Below, in pieces: positions 41,190 through 49,197 of a stretch of 52,319 bases of DNA. Position 1 is the first letter of the stretch. Every line of letters starts with the position of its first letter. The DNA comes from an uncultured Actinomyces sp. (lineage in GTDB: Bacteria; Actinomycetota; Actinomycetes; Actinomycetales; Actinomycetaceae): assembly GCA_938014245.1 (NCBI GenBank), contig CALLSD010000030.1, forward strand, positions 1 through 52,319. Direction: 5' to 3'. The translations under genes and the position numbers were made by a program. The notes under the pieces are model-generated. The model did no database searches. It was not told where the DNA came from and saw only the letters and a list, made by a program, of their open reading frames with translations.

Positions 41190-42754
41190 CTTTCCTCCTC
41201 TTCTGCACGGATCAGTGTACCGCGCTCAAGATCAGCCAAAAGTGTGGCGTCGACACCGGCCGCTTCAACCAGCGGCCTACGAATCATATGATCGCCGCGG
41301 CGCTCACATAGTGAAGTCCACGAGGCCGCGGTAAGTGCGGGAAGATTTCTTACAGCATAGCCGCGTAGGTAGGCGCGGGTGTTTTCGGGAGCCCAGTCGG
41401 CTGCATGTTCAACCTGCTCGGCAGTGAACATCCGCTTGACACGCCCCGCCCGCTCAAGCGCGACAACCAAGGAACGGTCCTCACGCAAATCCGCCCACTG
41501 CAGGTCCATTGCAGCAAGCCTGGAGTCACCCCAAGAAGTCCCCAAACGCACACGTTGGCGATCAAGAAGTTGGTACTTGCCCACCCATTCGACTTCTGTT
41601 GCCACGCTGTACAGTTCACTCGACATGCGATTGAGAATGTCCTCCCAGTACCGCATGACAAGTTCTTCATCTTCACTTAAGCCAATTCCCTTGCGAGTGA
41701 GGTTCTCATGAACAAGCTCAAGATAAATCTTTTGGATATCGAGCGCGCTGCGCGCACCTCCTGCGCAACTGGCTTTGTACGTCAAGGTCGGATCGTGACT
41801 GATATTCCATGTCTCTTGAACGGGATCATCGAGGGCAAGCGCATCCCACTCCATCCCAAGGCCGACCTCGATTGCTTTTAATACCAGCGCGGTCGTTCCC
41901 AAGCGCAGGAAGATCGACGAATCGAATTGATTCCCATCCCCACCGATCACGTGAAGACGCCTGTAATAGGCGGGATTGGCGTGGGCCTCATCGCGAGTAT
42001 TAATAATCGGTCTGTTGAAGGTCGTCTCAAGGCCAACCTCGTTTTCGACGAAGTCGGCGCGTTGGGCAATCTGAAAGCCAGCGACTTCACTGCGCTGTCC
42101 GATTCCTACACGCCCCGCTCCGCAGATCACTGGACGCGTGACGAAGAAGGGGGTCAGTCCTCGAACAAGATCGTCTAAATCGATGGTGCGGCTGATCTGA
42201 TAGTTCTCGTGAGTACCGTATGCTGCACCCTTGCCATCAGTGTTGTTCTTGACTAATACGATGTCTTCGCCAGCCTCGCGGGCAACCGCCATCATTCGTC
42301 GCGCAATGACTTCCCCGGCTCGATCCCAAAGCACGCCATCGCGCGCATTAGTTGTCTCAGGCGCGGAATATTCCGGGTGCGCATGGTCAACATAAAGCCG
42401 TGCTCCATTCGTAAGAACCGAGGAAACCGCTGCTGGCAAATATCCCTGTGATCGCCGAGGCAGTGGCAGAGTCTCACTTCCACCCGAGGGAGCGAGGTGG
42501 TACGGATCGTCAGTGAGCATCGAGGGGTCAGCAGCCGCGCGAGTCAATCGCATTCCACGTAAATCATTGAGCGGGTCTTCGGCTGTGTAATCCCAGCGAA
42601 CGGGTTCACTACCTTCACTTCGAGTCCCGCGACGCGAAATCTTCGAATAGGCATCAACGATCCGACACGAAAGATCGACGGGATCAGCTCCAGGATCTGA
42701 AGGTGAATAGATGCCGTACTCGGTTTCTGTGCTCATCACCAGAGCCGACATCAT
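41186..42754 (-). CDS. dop: Pup deamidase/depupylase Dop
   Basis: 522 residues. Same fold as PafA with the Dop-specific loop (about 45-110, including AEDPLNDLRGMRLTRAAADP). Catalytic Asp123 sits in YVDHAHPEYSAPE; KNNTDGKGAAYGTHENYQ and INTRDEAHANPAYYRRLHVIGGD are conserved. It converts Pup-Gln to Pup-Glu and removes Pup from substrates. Two ATGs in tandem (42754 and 42751) follow GAGGAGG closely; the first overlaps the arc stop (ATGA). Confidence 0.95.
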   Translation of the reverse strand: MMSALVMSTETEYGIYSPSDPGADPVDLSCRIVDAYSKISRRGTRSEGSEPVRWDYTAEDPLNDLRGMRLTRAAADPSMLTDDPYHLAPSGGSETLPLPRRSQGYLPAAVSSVLTNGARLYVDHAHPEYSAPETTNARDGVLWDRAGEVIARRMMAVAREAGEDIVLVKNNTDGKGAAYGTHENYQISRTIDLDDLVRGLTPFFVTRPVICGAGRVGIGQRSEVAGFQIAQRADFVENEVGLETTFNRPIINTRDEAHANPAYYRRLHVIGGDGNQFDSSIFLRLGTTALVLKAIEVGLGMEWDALALDDPVQETWNISHDPTLTYKASCAGGARSALDIQKIYLELVHENLTRKGIGLSEDEELVMRYWEDILNRMSSELYSVATEVEWVGKYQLLDRQRVRLGTSWGDSRLAAMDLQWADLREDRSLVVALERAGRVKRMFTAEQVEHAADWAPENTRAYLRGYAVRNLPALTAASWTSLCERRGDHMIRRPLVEAAGVDATLLADLERGTLIRAEEEER

Positions 42755-44265
42755 TCCTCCTCTTTCTTGATCGGTCGGATGTCAACGATGTCTTGGTCGA
42801 GGCCAATTGTGCGCGCCCAGTCCGCCGGCGCCTGACGGGTCGCAAGCTCCATCGATTCTCGGATTTCATCGTCGAGGCCACGCATCAGGTGCTCAATCGT
42901 CAGTCCGTTTCGGGAGTTTTCGATTGCGTCCAGAATCGCGTACTTCTTTGCCCGTTCGACAATCCCAGCAATCATGGCTCCCGAAACGATGTCTGCGAGA
43001 TAAATCGTTCGATCAGTACCCCTATGAGTGCGCGCACTCAAGAGCGCAGTATCAGCTTCACGCCGATACAGATGAGCAACCGCGCGTGAGATCATCTCAT
43101 CATGAGAAAGCCCATCTGGCCCCGTTTGAAGTGGAACAGATGCATCAAGGTGCTTCACAAAGATTGCGTGTGCCGAGGCCTGATCCGGTCGATCAATGCG
43201 GATACGAACATCGAGTCGACCAGGGCGCAAAACCGCGGGGTCGATCATGTCTGCACGGTTCGAAGCACCCACAATCACGACGTTATCAAGACTCTCAACG
43301 CCATCCATTTCGGCAAGAAGCTGCGGGACGACCATGGTTTCAACATCGGATGAAATACCCGTTCCACGCGTACGGAACAAGGCCTCCATTTCGTCGAAAA
43401 AGATCACGACCGGCACTTTCGCCGAAGCAAGAACTCGGGCACGCGCAAAAATCGCGCGGATCTGTCGTTCAGTCTCTCCGACAAACTTGGTCAGAAGTTC
43501 TGGCCCCTTGATCGAGAGGAAATAACCTTCTCCAGAGGAACTGAAATCACGCAGCGAATGCGCAAGCGCTTGCGCAATCAGTGTTTTACCGGAGCCAGGA
43601 GGGCCATACAGCAGGATGCCTTTCGTTGGGCGCAAGCCATACTGCCGGTAGAGCTCGGGATGCCTAAGCGGCAACTCGATTGCCTGACGGATCGTTGTGA
43701 TCTGTTCATCAAGACCACCGATGTCATCAAAGGTGACCTGAGGAATTTCAGGAGTAAGAAGCTGCTCAACATCTTGACGAATGACGCGCTCATAGGCAAA
43801 AGCCGTGCGAGTATCGACCAGAACACTTTCGCCGGGACGCAAAGTTCCGTGGCGAAGTGGTCCAGCAAGCTCAACAATGCGATGGCTTCCAGCCTCCGCT
43901 GAGACAACCGCACGATCGGTACCGATCAGCTCGGCAACCTGCGCAAGTTCACCGACGCGCGAGTATTCGCCTACCCCTACGACGACCATCTTGTCGTCGA
44001 TGAGGACGTGCTGGCCCGGAGAGATCGAGGTGATATCAACCTGCGTTGCTACGGCAAGACGCATCAGTCGGCCAGAAACATAGACCTCAACACTACGCGC
44101 ATCCGTATCGCCACGGTGAAAAACCCCAAGGGTCAACGGAGGCTGATTCACATGTTTGAGTTGCTCACGGAGGCGAACGAGTTCTTGACGAACTTGAGTA
44201 AGTGCTGCGCTTAGGTGCGCATTCTTTTTTTCGAGAATCGACAATTCTGTCTGTTCAGCGCTCAT
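42751..44265 (-). CDS. arc: AAA+ ATPase ARC (Mpa family) without proteasome-docking tail
   Basis: 504 residues. N-terminal coiled coil (about 8-40), which in the family recruits Pup; two OB-like domains (about 45-165); AAA module with Walker A GPPGSGKT (221-228), Walker B VVIFFDEMEA and NRADMIDPAVLRPGR. Mpa proteins that work with the 20S proteasome end in a GQYL-type motif; this one ends RPIKKEEE. With prcBA missing from the operon, it more likely acts as a stand-alone unfoldase for pupylated proteins, as proposed for corynebacteria. The start at 44265 has GAAGAG six bases upstream; it overlaps the trmI end by 11 bases. Confidence 0.94.
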   Translation of the reverse strand: MSAEQTELSILEKKNAHLSAALTQVRQELVRLREQLKHVNQPPLTLGVFHRGDTDARSVEVYVSGRLMRLAVATQVDITSISPGQHVLIDDKMVVVGVGEYSRVGELAQVAELIGTDRAVVSAEAGSHRIVELAGPLRHGTLRPGESVLVDTRTAFAYERVIRQDVEQLLTPEIPQVTFDDIGGLDEQITTIRQAIELPLRHPELYRQYGLRPTKGILLYGPPGSGKTLIAQALAHSLRDFSSSGEGYFLSIKGPELLTKFVGETERQIRAIFARARVLASAKVPVVIFFDEMEALFRTRGTGISSDVETMVVPQLLAEMDGVESLDNVVIVGASNRADMIDPAVLRPGRLDVRIRIDRPDQASAHAIFVKHLDASVPLQTGPDGLSHDEMISRAVAHLYRREADTALLSARTHRGTDRTIYLADIVSGAMIAGIVERAKKYAILDAIENSRNGLTIEHLMRGLDDEIRESMELATRQAPADWARTIGLDQDIVDIRPIKKEEE

Positions 44266-45289
44266 CGCTGTCTCTTCCCTCAACCCATGTGCGGGCCTTC
44301 GCCTCAAGATCACGGCGAACCTTACGAATCTTCTTATCTGAGCTCAGGCGCAAACCCACGCGAGACTCGCTCCACTCGTCTTCCTCATCCCATGCTCCTT
44401 GGAGGCCTTCAGCTGCCTTCGCGGGACGCGTGGAACGCTCCTGAGGAAGGGTATTGGGTGCTAAACGTCGACAAATCATTAGGAAGCCCGTGTGAGCAAC
44501 CATTCGGTGTTCGGGGCGAACAGCAAGACCGTCAACATGCCACTCACGTGAAAGGCTTTCCCACGCGAGAGGCTCGGTAAAGTTCTGCGTAGCTCGCAGG
44601 TCTTCAATCAAACGCGACATCTGAGTAACGGTTGCGATGTAGCAGCACAGAACTCCACCGGGAACAAGCGCGTGAGCAACCGCATCAAGGTTCTCCCAAG
44701 GCGCAAGCATGTCGAGGACGATCCGGTCGACGCTGGCCTCGGGCAAACGTAGTAATTCCTCTGCAAGATCGCCGACACGTAAATCCCACGCGGGGTGTGA
44801 CGTTCCAAACCACAGTTCAACATTGTCCCGAGCGATCTCGGCGAATTCTTCGCGGCGCTCAACAGAAATAAGCGTCCCCTTCTCCCCCACAGCGTTGAGG
44901 AGGGCCATCGACAAAGCACCTGAGCCGGCACCGGCCTCGACGACAACTGCTCCTGGGAAAATATCCGCGTAGTGAACAATCGTCCCAGCGTCCTTGGGGT
45001 AAACCACAGCTGCGCCTCTGGGCATCGACATGACGTAGTCAGCTTGGAGAGGACGCAGAATTTGGAACTGACGTCCTTCCTCAGTAGTGATCACTTGGCC
45101 ATCAGGGCGGCCAATCAGATCATCATGGTCGATAAAACCACGATTTGATTGGAAGCGACCACCCGCAACCAAAATCACCTGGTGGAGGCGTCCCTTGGGA
45201 TCGCGAATTTGAACCCTCTCGCCTTCGCGGAGGGGGCCACGATGGCGTTCTTGACCGAGGCCATGGAGTGCAGTTTCATGAGTACTCAT
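44255..45289 (-). CDS. trmI: tRNA (adenine-58-N1)-methyltransferase TrmI
   Basis: 344 residues. N-terminal beta domain (GPLREGERVQIRDPKGR) and Rossmann methyltransferase domain with VVEAGAGSGALSMALL and VDRIVLDMLAPWENL. It methylates A58 in the T loop of tRNA. A charged C-terminal extension (about 275-344) is Lys/Arg/Glu-rich. The ATG at 45289 is taken as start because a TAGTGT box lies seven bases upstream (leaderless); an in-frame TTG at 45313 would add eight residues. It is the first gene of the pupylation operon, as is usual in actinobacteria. Confidence 0.93.
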   Translation of the reverse strand: MSTHETALHGLGQERHRGPLREGERVQIRDPKGRLHQVILVAGGRFQSNRGFIDHDDLIGRPDGQVITTEEGRQFQILRPLQADYVMSMPRGAAVVYPKDAGTIVHYADIFPGAVVVEAGAGSGALSMALLNAVGEKGTLISVERREEFAEIARDNVELWFGTSHPAWDLRVGDLAEELLRLPEASVDRIVLDMLAPWENLDAVAHALVPGGVLCCYIATVTQMSRLIEDLRATQNFTEPLAWESLSREWHVDGLAVRPEHRMVAHTGFLMICRRLAPNTLPQERSTRPAKAAEGLQGAWDEEDEWSESRVGLRLSSDKKIRKVRRDLEAKARTWVEGRDSDER

Positions 45290-45296
45290 CACCTCT

Positions 45297-45302
45297 ACAC
45301 TA
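45297..45302 (-). promoter_or_regulatory. Putative -10 box of a leaderless trmI-arc-dop-pup-pafA transcript
   Basis: TAGTGT on the minus strand, seven bases before the trmI ATG. No convincing -35 hexamer. It would drive the whole pupylation operon. Confidence 0.4.
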
Positions 45303-45358
45303 CCGTGAGCCAAAGATGAAATTCCTGTTAAAAGCGCGCCTCAGAAGGTGGAACTCGT

Positions 45359-45364
45359 TACGGT
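45359..45364 (+). promoter_or_regulatory. Putative -10 box of a leaderless RecB-like gene
   Basis: TACGGT, then six bases, then the ATG at 45371. It is divergent from the trmI box, 57 bases away. Confidence 0.4.
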
Positions 45365-45370
45365 AGGACC

Positions 45371-46210
45371 ATGAGGAATTCCCGTCCGAGTCATCCAGCA
45401 TTGTCAGCAAGCCGCGCAAAAGAGTATCAGCGCTGTCCGCTTCAGTTCCGTCTCCACGTTGTCGACCGAATCAAAGAACCTCCCAGTCAGGCGACTCTCT
45501 TGGGAACTACCGTGCACAGCGCGCTCGAAAACCTCTATGCGGCTCCGCGAATGCAGCGCAATGAAGCACTCGCTCAATCTCTCTTGGAACGCGAATGGAA
45601 GACTACCCTCGAGCAAGATCCCACGGTGATGAGTCTATTTACGGATCATGCGGATTTTGAGCGTTGGTACGCACGCATGCGTTCGATGATCTCAAACTAT
45701 TTTCAGATCGAGGAACCTCGCGCACTTGAACCTCATTCAAGGGAGGCCCTTGTCGAGGGAACAACTCAAGATGGCGTGCACCTCTTGGGGTACATCGACC
45801 GCGTCGATCGGGCTCCAAACGGTGACTTACGTGTTATTGACTACAAGACCGGTAAAGCACCCTCTGAGCGATTCCAAGAAGAGGCTCTCTTCCAAATGCG
45901 TTTCTACGCGCTTCTTCTCAGCCTCACTGAGCGTTTACCTAAACGTACCCAGCTCGTTTACCTCGCCTCGCAAAAGGTCTTAACTTTCGACCCGGACCCG
46001 GCAGATATTGATCGTCTCAGCGCACAGCTGGGCGCTCTATGGGAGCAGATCAGAAATGACGCAGTGAAGGAATACTTCCCGCCTCGCAAGAATCCCCTGT
46101 GTAATTGGTGCGGAGTTCAACAGTTGTGCCCGCTATTTAACGGAGAAACCCCCAAGATTCCGCAAGAAGGACTTCAGCGTCTTCTAGCGGTAGGACCTGC
46201 TCCCCGTTAG
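45371..46210 (+). CDS. RecB-family (PD-(D/E)XK, Cas4-like) nuclease
   Basis: 279 residues. The nuclease core has SASRAKEYQRCPLQFRL, LGTTVHSALENLY, GYIDRVDRAPNGDLRVIDYKTGK (active-site Asp and Asp-x-Lys) and a QMRFYALLL motif. Four cysteines, one near the N terminus and three in CNWCGVQQLCP, fit the iron-sulphur cluster of AddB/Cas4-type nucleases. Its natural substrate is unknown. The gene next to trmI and the proteasome cluster is conserved in actinobacteria (Rv2119-like). There are no CRISPR repeats nearby. Its end overlaps the convergent HAD gene by four bases. Confidence 0.9.
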   Translation: MRNSRPSHPALSASRAKEYQRCPLQFRLHVVDRIKEPPSQATLLGTTVHSALENLYAAPRMQRNEALAQSLLEREWKTTLEQDPTVMSLFTDHADFERWYARMRSMISNYFQIEEPRALEPHSREALVEGTTQDGVHLLGYIDRVDRAPNGDLRVIDYKTGKAPSERFQEEALFQMRFYALLLSLTERLPKRTQLVYLASQKVLTFDPDPADIDRLSAQLGALWEQIRNDAVKEYFPPRKNPLCNWCGVQQLCPLFNGETPKIPQEGLQRLLAVGPAPR

Positions 46211-46896
46211 GAACTTGCACTCTGGACAAAGTTTGGGCGCTCACCTGCCATAATCGCCTGAATGACTTCCTCATTCAGATCTGACAGCTCACGGATGTAT
46301 GGGTAGTTCTTCGCAAAATCTTCTGCTGCCGCGCCTTTGATCGCCACAGGCACCCCGCCGCTGGCCGAAGCTGCTTGGAGGCCCACGGGGGAATCCTCGA
46401 CGATCAGACAGGAGACGATATCAACTCCAAGAAGACGCGCGGCCTTAAGGTAGCCCTCGGGCGAAGGCTTTCCCTCAGCGACATCGTCACCATAAACCGC
46501 TGTCGTAAACCCGGGGGTGGCTGGTGCATGGGCAAGCACGCGAGAAGCAACGTGGCGCCGTGTTGCGGTCACGACCGCGGTGGGGATTCCCTTGGAATTC
46601 GCCCATTCGAGAAGCTCTCGAAGGCCAACTTTCCACGGCAGCCCCTCATCAAGGAGATCGATCACTCCCTGCTCAACGCGCTCCCCAACCACGGCCTCGC
46701 CAAGGGGATGAGCGGCGAAAGAACGCAAGAGAGCCACCATTCGCGGCAAGGTTGACCCTAGAAGTTGAGCACGCATATCAGGGGTCATTTTCGTGCCCAT
46801 ATCGGCAAGAGCCCGCGCTTCGGCAGCTTCCCACAAGGGTTCTGTATCAACAATGGTTCCATCCATGTCGAAAAGAATTGCCTGAGGTTGTGTCAT
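46207..46896 (-). CDS. HAD-superfamily phosphatase (beta-phosphoglucomutase-like)
   Basis: 229 residues with all four HAD motifs: FDMDGTIVDTEPLW (nucleophile Asp), VTATRR, the GKPSPEGY Lys and EDSPVGLQAA. The cap is of the helical C1 type. It should hydrolyse a small phosphorylated metabolite; the exact substrate cannot be read from sequence. A GAGAGGA ribosome site lies eight bases upstream of the ATG. It lies 27 bases downstream of uppP in the same direction. Confidence 0.9.
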   Translation of the reverse strand: MTQPQAILFDMDGTIVDTEPLWEAAEARALADMGTKMTPDMRAQLLGSTLPRMVALLRSFAAHPLGEAVVGERVEQGVIDLLDEGLPWKVGLRELLEWANSKGIPTAVVTATRRHVASRVLAHAPATPGFTTAVYGDDVAEGKPSPEGYLKAARLLGVDIVSCLIVEDSPVGLQAASASGGVPVAIKGAAAEDFAKNYPYIRELSDLNEEVIQAIMAGERPNFVQSASS

Positions 46897-46923
46897 TCGT
46901 GCGGTCCTCTCTTCTTCGAACGA

Positions 46924-47781
46924 TTACGCGCCTGCACCCGTTCCCAATGCGGAAAGCACTCCGGTAACAAGGCCAAGGGCTACAAGAATACCAATGGCTA
47001 TGCGGTACCACACAAAAGGTGCGTAGGAACGCGTTGAAATGATCTTGAGGAACCACAAAATAACAACGATTCCAACCCCGAAAGCAATCACTGTCGCGAG
47101 GATGGTCGGGCCAACCGCAATCGCATCGCCGCCGGTAAGGACCTTGGCAACTTTATACAATCCCGAGGCCATAATCGCGGGCATCGCGAGAAGAAAAGAA
47201 TAGCGAGCTGCAGCTTCGCGGGAATATCCGAGGAAACGCCCCATGGTGATGGTTCCCCCCGAACGGGACACTCCGGGGATCAAAGCCATTGCTTGTGCAA
47301 GACCATAAAGTATTGCGTCTTTCCAACTCATCGATTTCAGCTCACGCGTATCCGGCGCATAACGGTCGACAAAACCAAGAAGAAGGCCGAAGACAATCAG
47401 CATCACAGAGGTAATCCACAAGTTACGCAGTGTCGTGTCGATCGCGTCTTGGAAGAGTAGGCCCAGAATTCCGATGGGAAGAGAGCCAACGATGATCATC
47501 CACCCCATGCGCGCATCAGGATCCGATGAAGACACGCGTGACTCTTGAGAGCCGAGCGGTAATGAGCGGAACCATGCTCGAAGAATCCGCACGATGTCTT
47601 TCCAAAAGACGATGAGGACAGCGAGTTCTGTCCCAATCTGCGTAATTGCCGTGAAGGCTGCTCCCGGATCTGATGATCCCATGAGTTCTCCAACGATTCG
47701 AATGTGCGCCGAAGAAGAAATTGGAAGAAATTCTGTCAGACCTTGGACAAGCCCGAGAATGATTGCATCAAGCCAGCTCAT
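46924..47781 (-). CDS. uppP: Undecaprenyl-diphosphatase UppP
   Basis: 285 residues, integral membrane with about eight helices. The catalytic signatures GLVQGLTEFLPISSSAH (1st helix region) and PGVSRSGGTI (about 165-174) are intact. It dephosphorylates undecaprenyl diphosphate to recycle the peptidoglycan carrier lipid. The ATG has no ribosome site but a TACAGT box six bases upstream. It is divergent from the aldo/keto-reductase relative. Confidence 0.96.
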   Translation of the reverse strand: MSWLDAIILGLVQGLTEFLPISSSAHIRIVGELMGSSDPGAAFTAITQIGTELAVLIVFWKDIVRILRAWFRSLPLGSQESRVSSSDPDARMGWMIIVGSLPIGILGLLFQDAIDTTLRNLWITSVMLIVFGLLLGFVDRYAPDTRELKSMSWKDAILYGLAQAMALIPGVSRSGGTITMGRFLGYSREAAARYSFLLAMPAIMASGLYKVAKVLTGGDAIAVGPTILATVIAFGVGIVVILWFLKIISTRSYAPFVWYRIAIGILVALGLVTGVLSALGTGAGA

Positions 47782-47787
47782 GCATCC

Positions 47788-47793
47788 ACTGTA
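47788..47793 (-). promoter_or_regulatory. Putative -10 box of a leaderless uppP transcript
   Basis: TACAGT on the minus strand with six bases to the uppP ATG. TTGACG lies only 13 bases upstream of it, too near for a standard -35. Confidence 0.4.
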
Positions 47794-47855
47794 GGGCCCA
47801 GGGCCCCGTCAAAGCGAAATTTGCGCATGTGTAGGCCGTCATAGAGCTGGCGTTC

Positions 47856-47861
47856 TACTCT
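47856..47861 (+). promoter_or_regulatory. Putative -10 box of the leaderless aldo/keto-reductase-like gene
   Basis: TACTCT, then six bases, then the ATG at 47868. No ribosome site and no good -35. Confidence 0.4.
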
Positions 47862-47867
47862 AGTGAC

Positions 47868-48782
47868 ATGGATATTCGACACTGCGGAAAACACGGCCTC
47901 GCCGTATCGAGTCTTGGGCTTGGAACATTGACGTGGGGGCGCGATACCGACGAAGAACAGGCCTGTGCAATGTTGGCTGCCTTCGTTGACGCGGGTGGAA
48001 GCCTCGTCGAAATTAGTCCGCTTCACGGCAGCGGACGCGCGCTCAGTGTCCTTTCGCAGGCGCTCAAACAAGTCGGACGTCACCGCATTGTTATTGCCTT
48101 GCGAGGTGCAATGCGCTTTTCGCAAGGTTCTAACGAAGTTTCGGCCTCCCGCGGAGATATGTTGCGTTGCCTGGACACAACACTGGCGATTCTTGACACC
48201 GATTACGTTGATCTCTGGCTTGCAACGCCTTCACGTGCATCCGTCCCATTGGAAGAAACACTGTTAGCGCTTGAGTGGGCGTATTCCAGCGGCCGCGCGC
48301 ACTACGTGGGGTTGAGTCACCGTGATACTTGGGATTGCGCACTTGCCTGGGCAAAATCCGAAACTCTGCCCTTGGCCGCTGTCGAAGAAGAGTTCTCGCT
48401 TGTGTGTCCTTCTCCCCTCCTTGATCGTGCCCGAGACAAGAATTTTGGTTTTCTTGCCCACTCGCCACTTGCTGGAGGCGTGCTAACAGGAAAGTACCGC
48501 CACGCCACTCCCCCAGACTCACGCGCAGCCTCCACGCACTTACGTCACACTGTTGCGCCTTACCTTGATTCCAGCGATCCCATTGTCGAGGCCCTCTCTC
48601 AGGCAGCACAGGGGCTGGAGTCTTCAATCGCAGATATTGCGCTTGCTTGGGTGCGCGATACTCCCGGTGTCACCAGCGCGATTATCGGGCCGAGGAACCT
48701 CAAGCAGCTCGAGCAGCTTCTTGCCGGGCAGCTTGAACTACCTTCGCCTATCCGCAGCGTACTCAACGAGCTAGCAGATTAA
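47868..48782 (+). CDS. Aldo/keto-reductase-fold protein with replaced catalytic tetrad
   Basis: 304 residues aligning along the whole AKR barrel (GKHGLAVSSLGLGTLTWG; DYVDLWLATPS; GLSHRDTWDCALA; FLAHSPLAGGVLTGKY; IADIALAWVRDTPGVTSAIIGPRN). The normal tetrad Asp-Tyr-Lys-His is not there. DTADVYG corresponds to VEISPLHG (Asp to Glu, Tyr to His), the Lys position reads ALRG (Arg), and the His of the LxH motif reads LATP (Thr). The C-terminal cofactor-phosphate motif is retained, so it may still bind NADP(H). Ordinary reductase activity is doubtful. Orthologues next to uppP in other actinobacteria are annotated as active AKRs. Confidence 0.85.
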   Translation: MDIRHCGKHGLAVSSLGLGTLTWGRDTDEEQACAMLAAFVDAGGSLVEISPLHGSGRALSVLSQALKQVGRHRIVIALRGAMRFSQGSNEVSASRGDMLRCLDTTLAILDTDYVDLWLATPSRASVPLEETLLALEWAYSSGRAHYVGLSHRDTWDCALAWAKSETLPLAAVEEEFSLVCPSPLLDRARDKNFGFLAHSPLAGGVLTGKYRHATPPDSRAASTHLRHTVAPYLDSSDPIVEALSQAAQGLESSIADIALAWVRDTPGVTSAIIGPRNLKQLEQLLAGQLELPSPIRSVLNELAD

Positions 48783-48790
48783 TAAGCAGT

Positions 48791-48816
48791 GTGGGGCAGC
48801 CCGAAGGCTACCCCAC
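48791..48816. terminator. Terminator hairpin between convergent genes
   Basis: An 11-bp stem with one C-A mismatch (48791-48801 with 48806-48816) and a CGAA loop, eight bases after the AKR-like stop. It has the same architecture as the hairpin after nusB. Confidence 0.65.
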
Positions 48817-48850
48817 GCTCATTGATGTATGTGACCTTTAGACGACAATT

Positions 48851-49180
48851 TCAGTCGTCATCGTCCTCGTCTTCCAGATCGATGAAATCATCATCATCGT
48901 CATCGTCGGACTCGTCATCATCTTCGTCGAGATCGATGAAATCGTCGTCGTCCTCTTCTTCGTCTTCATCATCGTCAGAGACAATGAGATCGAAAGGAAG
49001 CTCGACTTCATACTGCGTGAAAAGGACGTCGTCGTAGGTGAAGAAGGCGTCACGAAGTGCCTCTTCAGCGTCGAGCAGTGCCTGTTCGTCAACCTGGTCT
49101 GAAGACGTAACTTCATAGTGGTTTTCGAAGGCTGCGATCAATTGATCAAGAACGAGGCGCGGATTCGTGGTCATGGTCAC
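48851..49180 (-). CDS. Small protein with a long Asp/Glu tail, unknown function
   Basis: 109 residues. The first 65 form a folded-looking, helical region (LVLDQLIAAFENHYEV, DEQALLDAEEALRDAFFTYDDVLFTQYEVELPFDLIV). The last 42 are almost only Asp and Glu, in two similar blocks each ending in FIDL. Such tails can mimic DNA or RNA or bind metal ions or basic proteins; I cannot say which. GTG at 49180 or ATG at 49174 could start it; AGGA lies upstream and a TAGGAT box overlaps, so either leadered or nearly leaderless translation is possible. I do not recognise the family. Confidence 0.8.
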   Translation of the reverse strand: MTMTTNPRLVLDQLIAAFENHYEVTSSDQVDEQALLDAEEALRDAFFTYDDVLFTQYEVELPFDLIVSDDDEDEEEDDDDFIDLDEDDDESDDDDDDDFIDLEDEDDDD

Positions 49181-49197
49181 ATATCCTACACGAAACT

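Noticed and set aside
42807..43511. A 234-codon open frame antisense to arc
   Set aside because: Arg/His/Gln-rich shadow of the ATPase gene with no plausible start.
45371..46210. RecB/Cas4-like nuclease considered as part of a CRISPR-Cas or other defence island
   Set aside because: Position next to trmI and arc is the conserved actinobacterial one; no cas genes, repeats or other defence genes are nearby.
48860..48990. Short-period GAT/GAC repeats, considered as a non-coding satellite or CRISPR-like array
   Set aside because: They are in frame and encode the Asp/Glu tail of a gene; there are no spacers.
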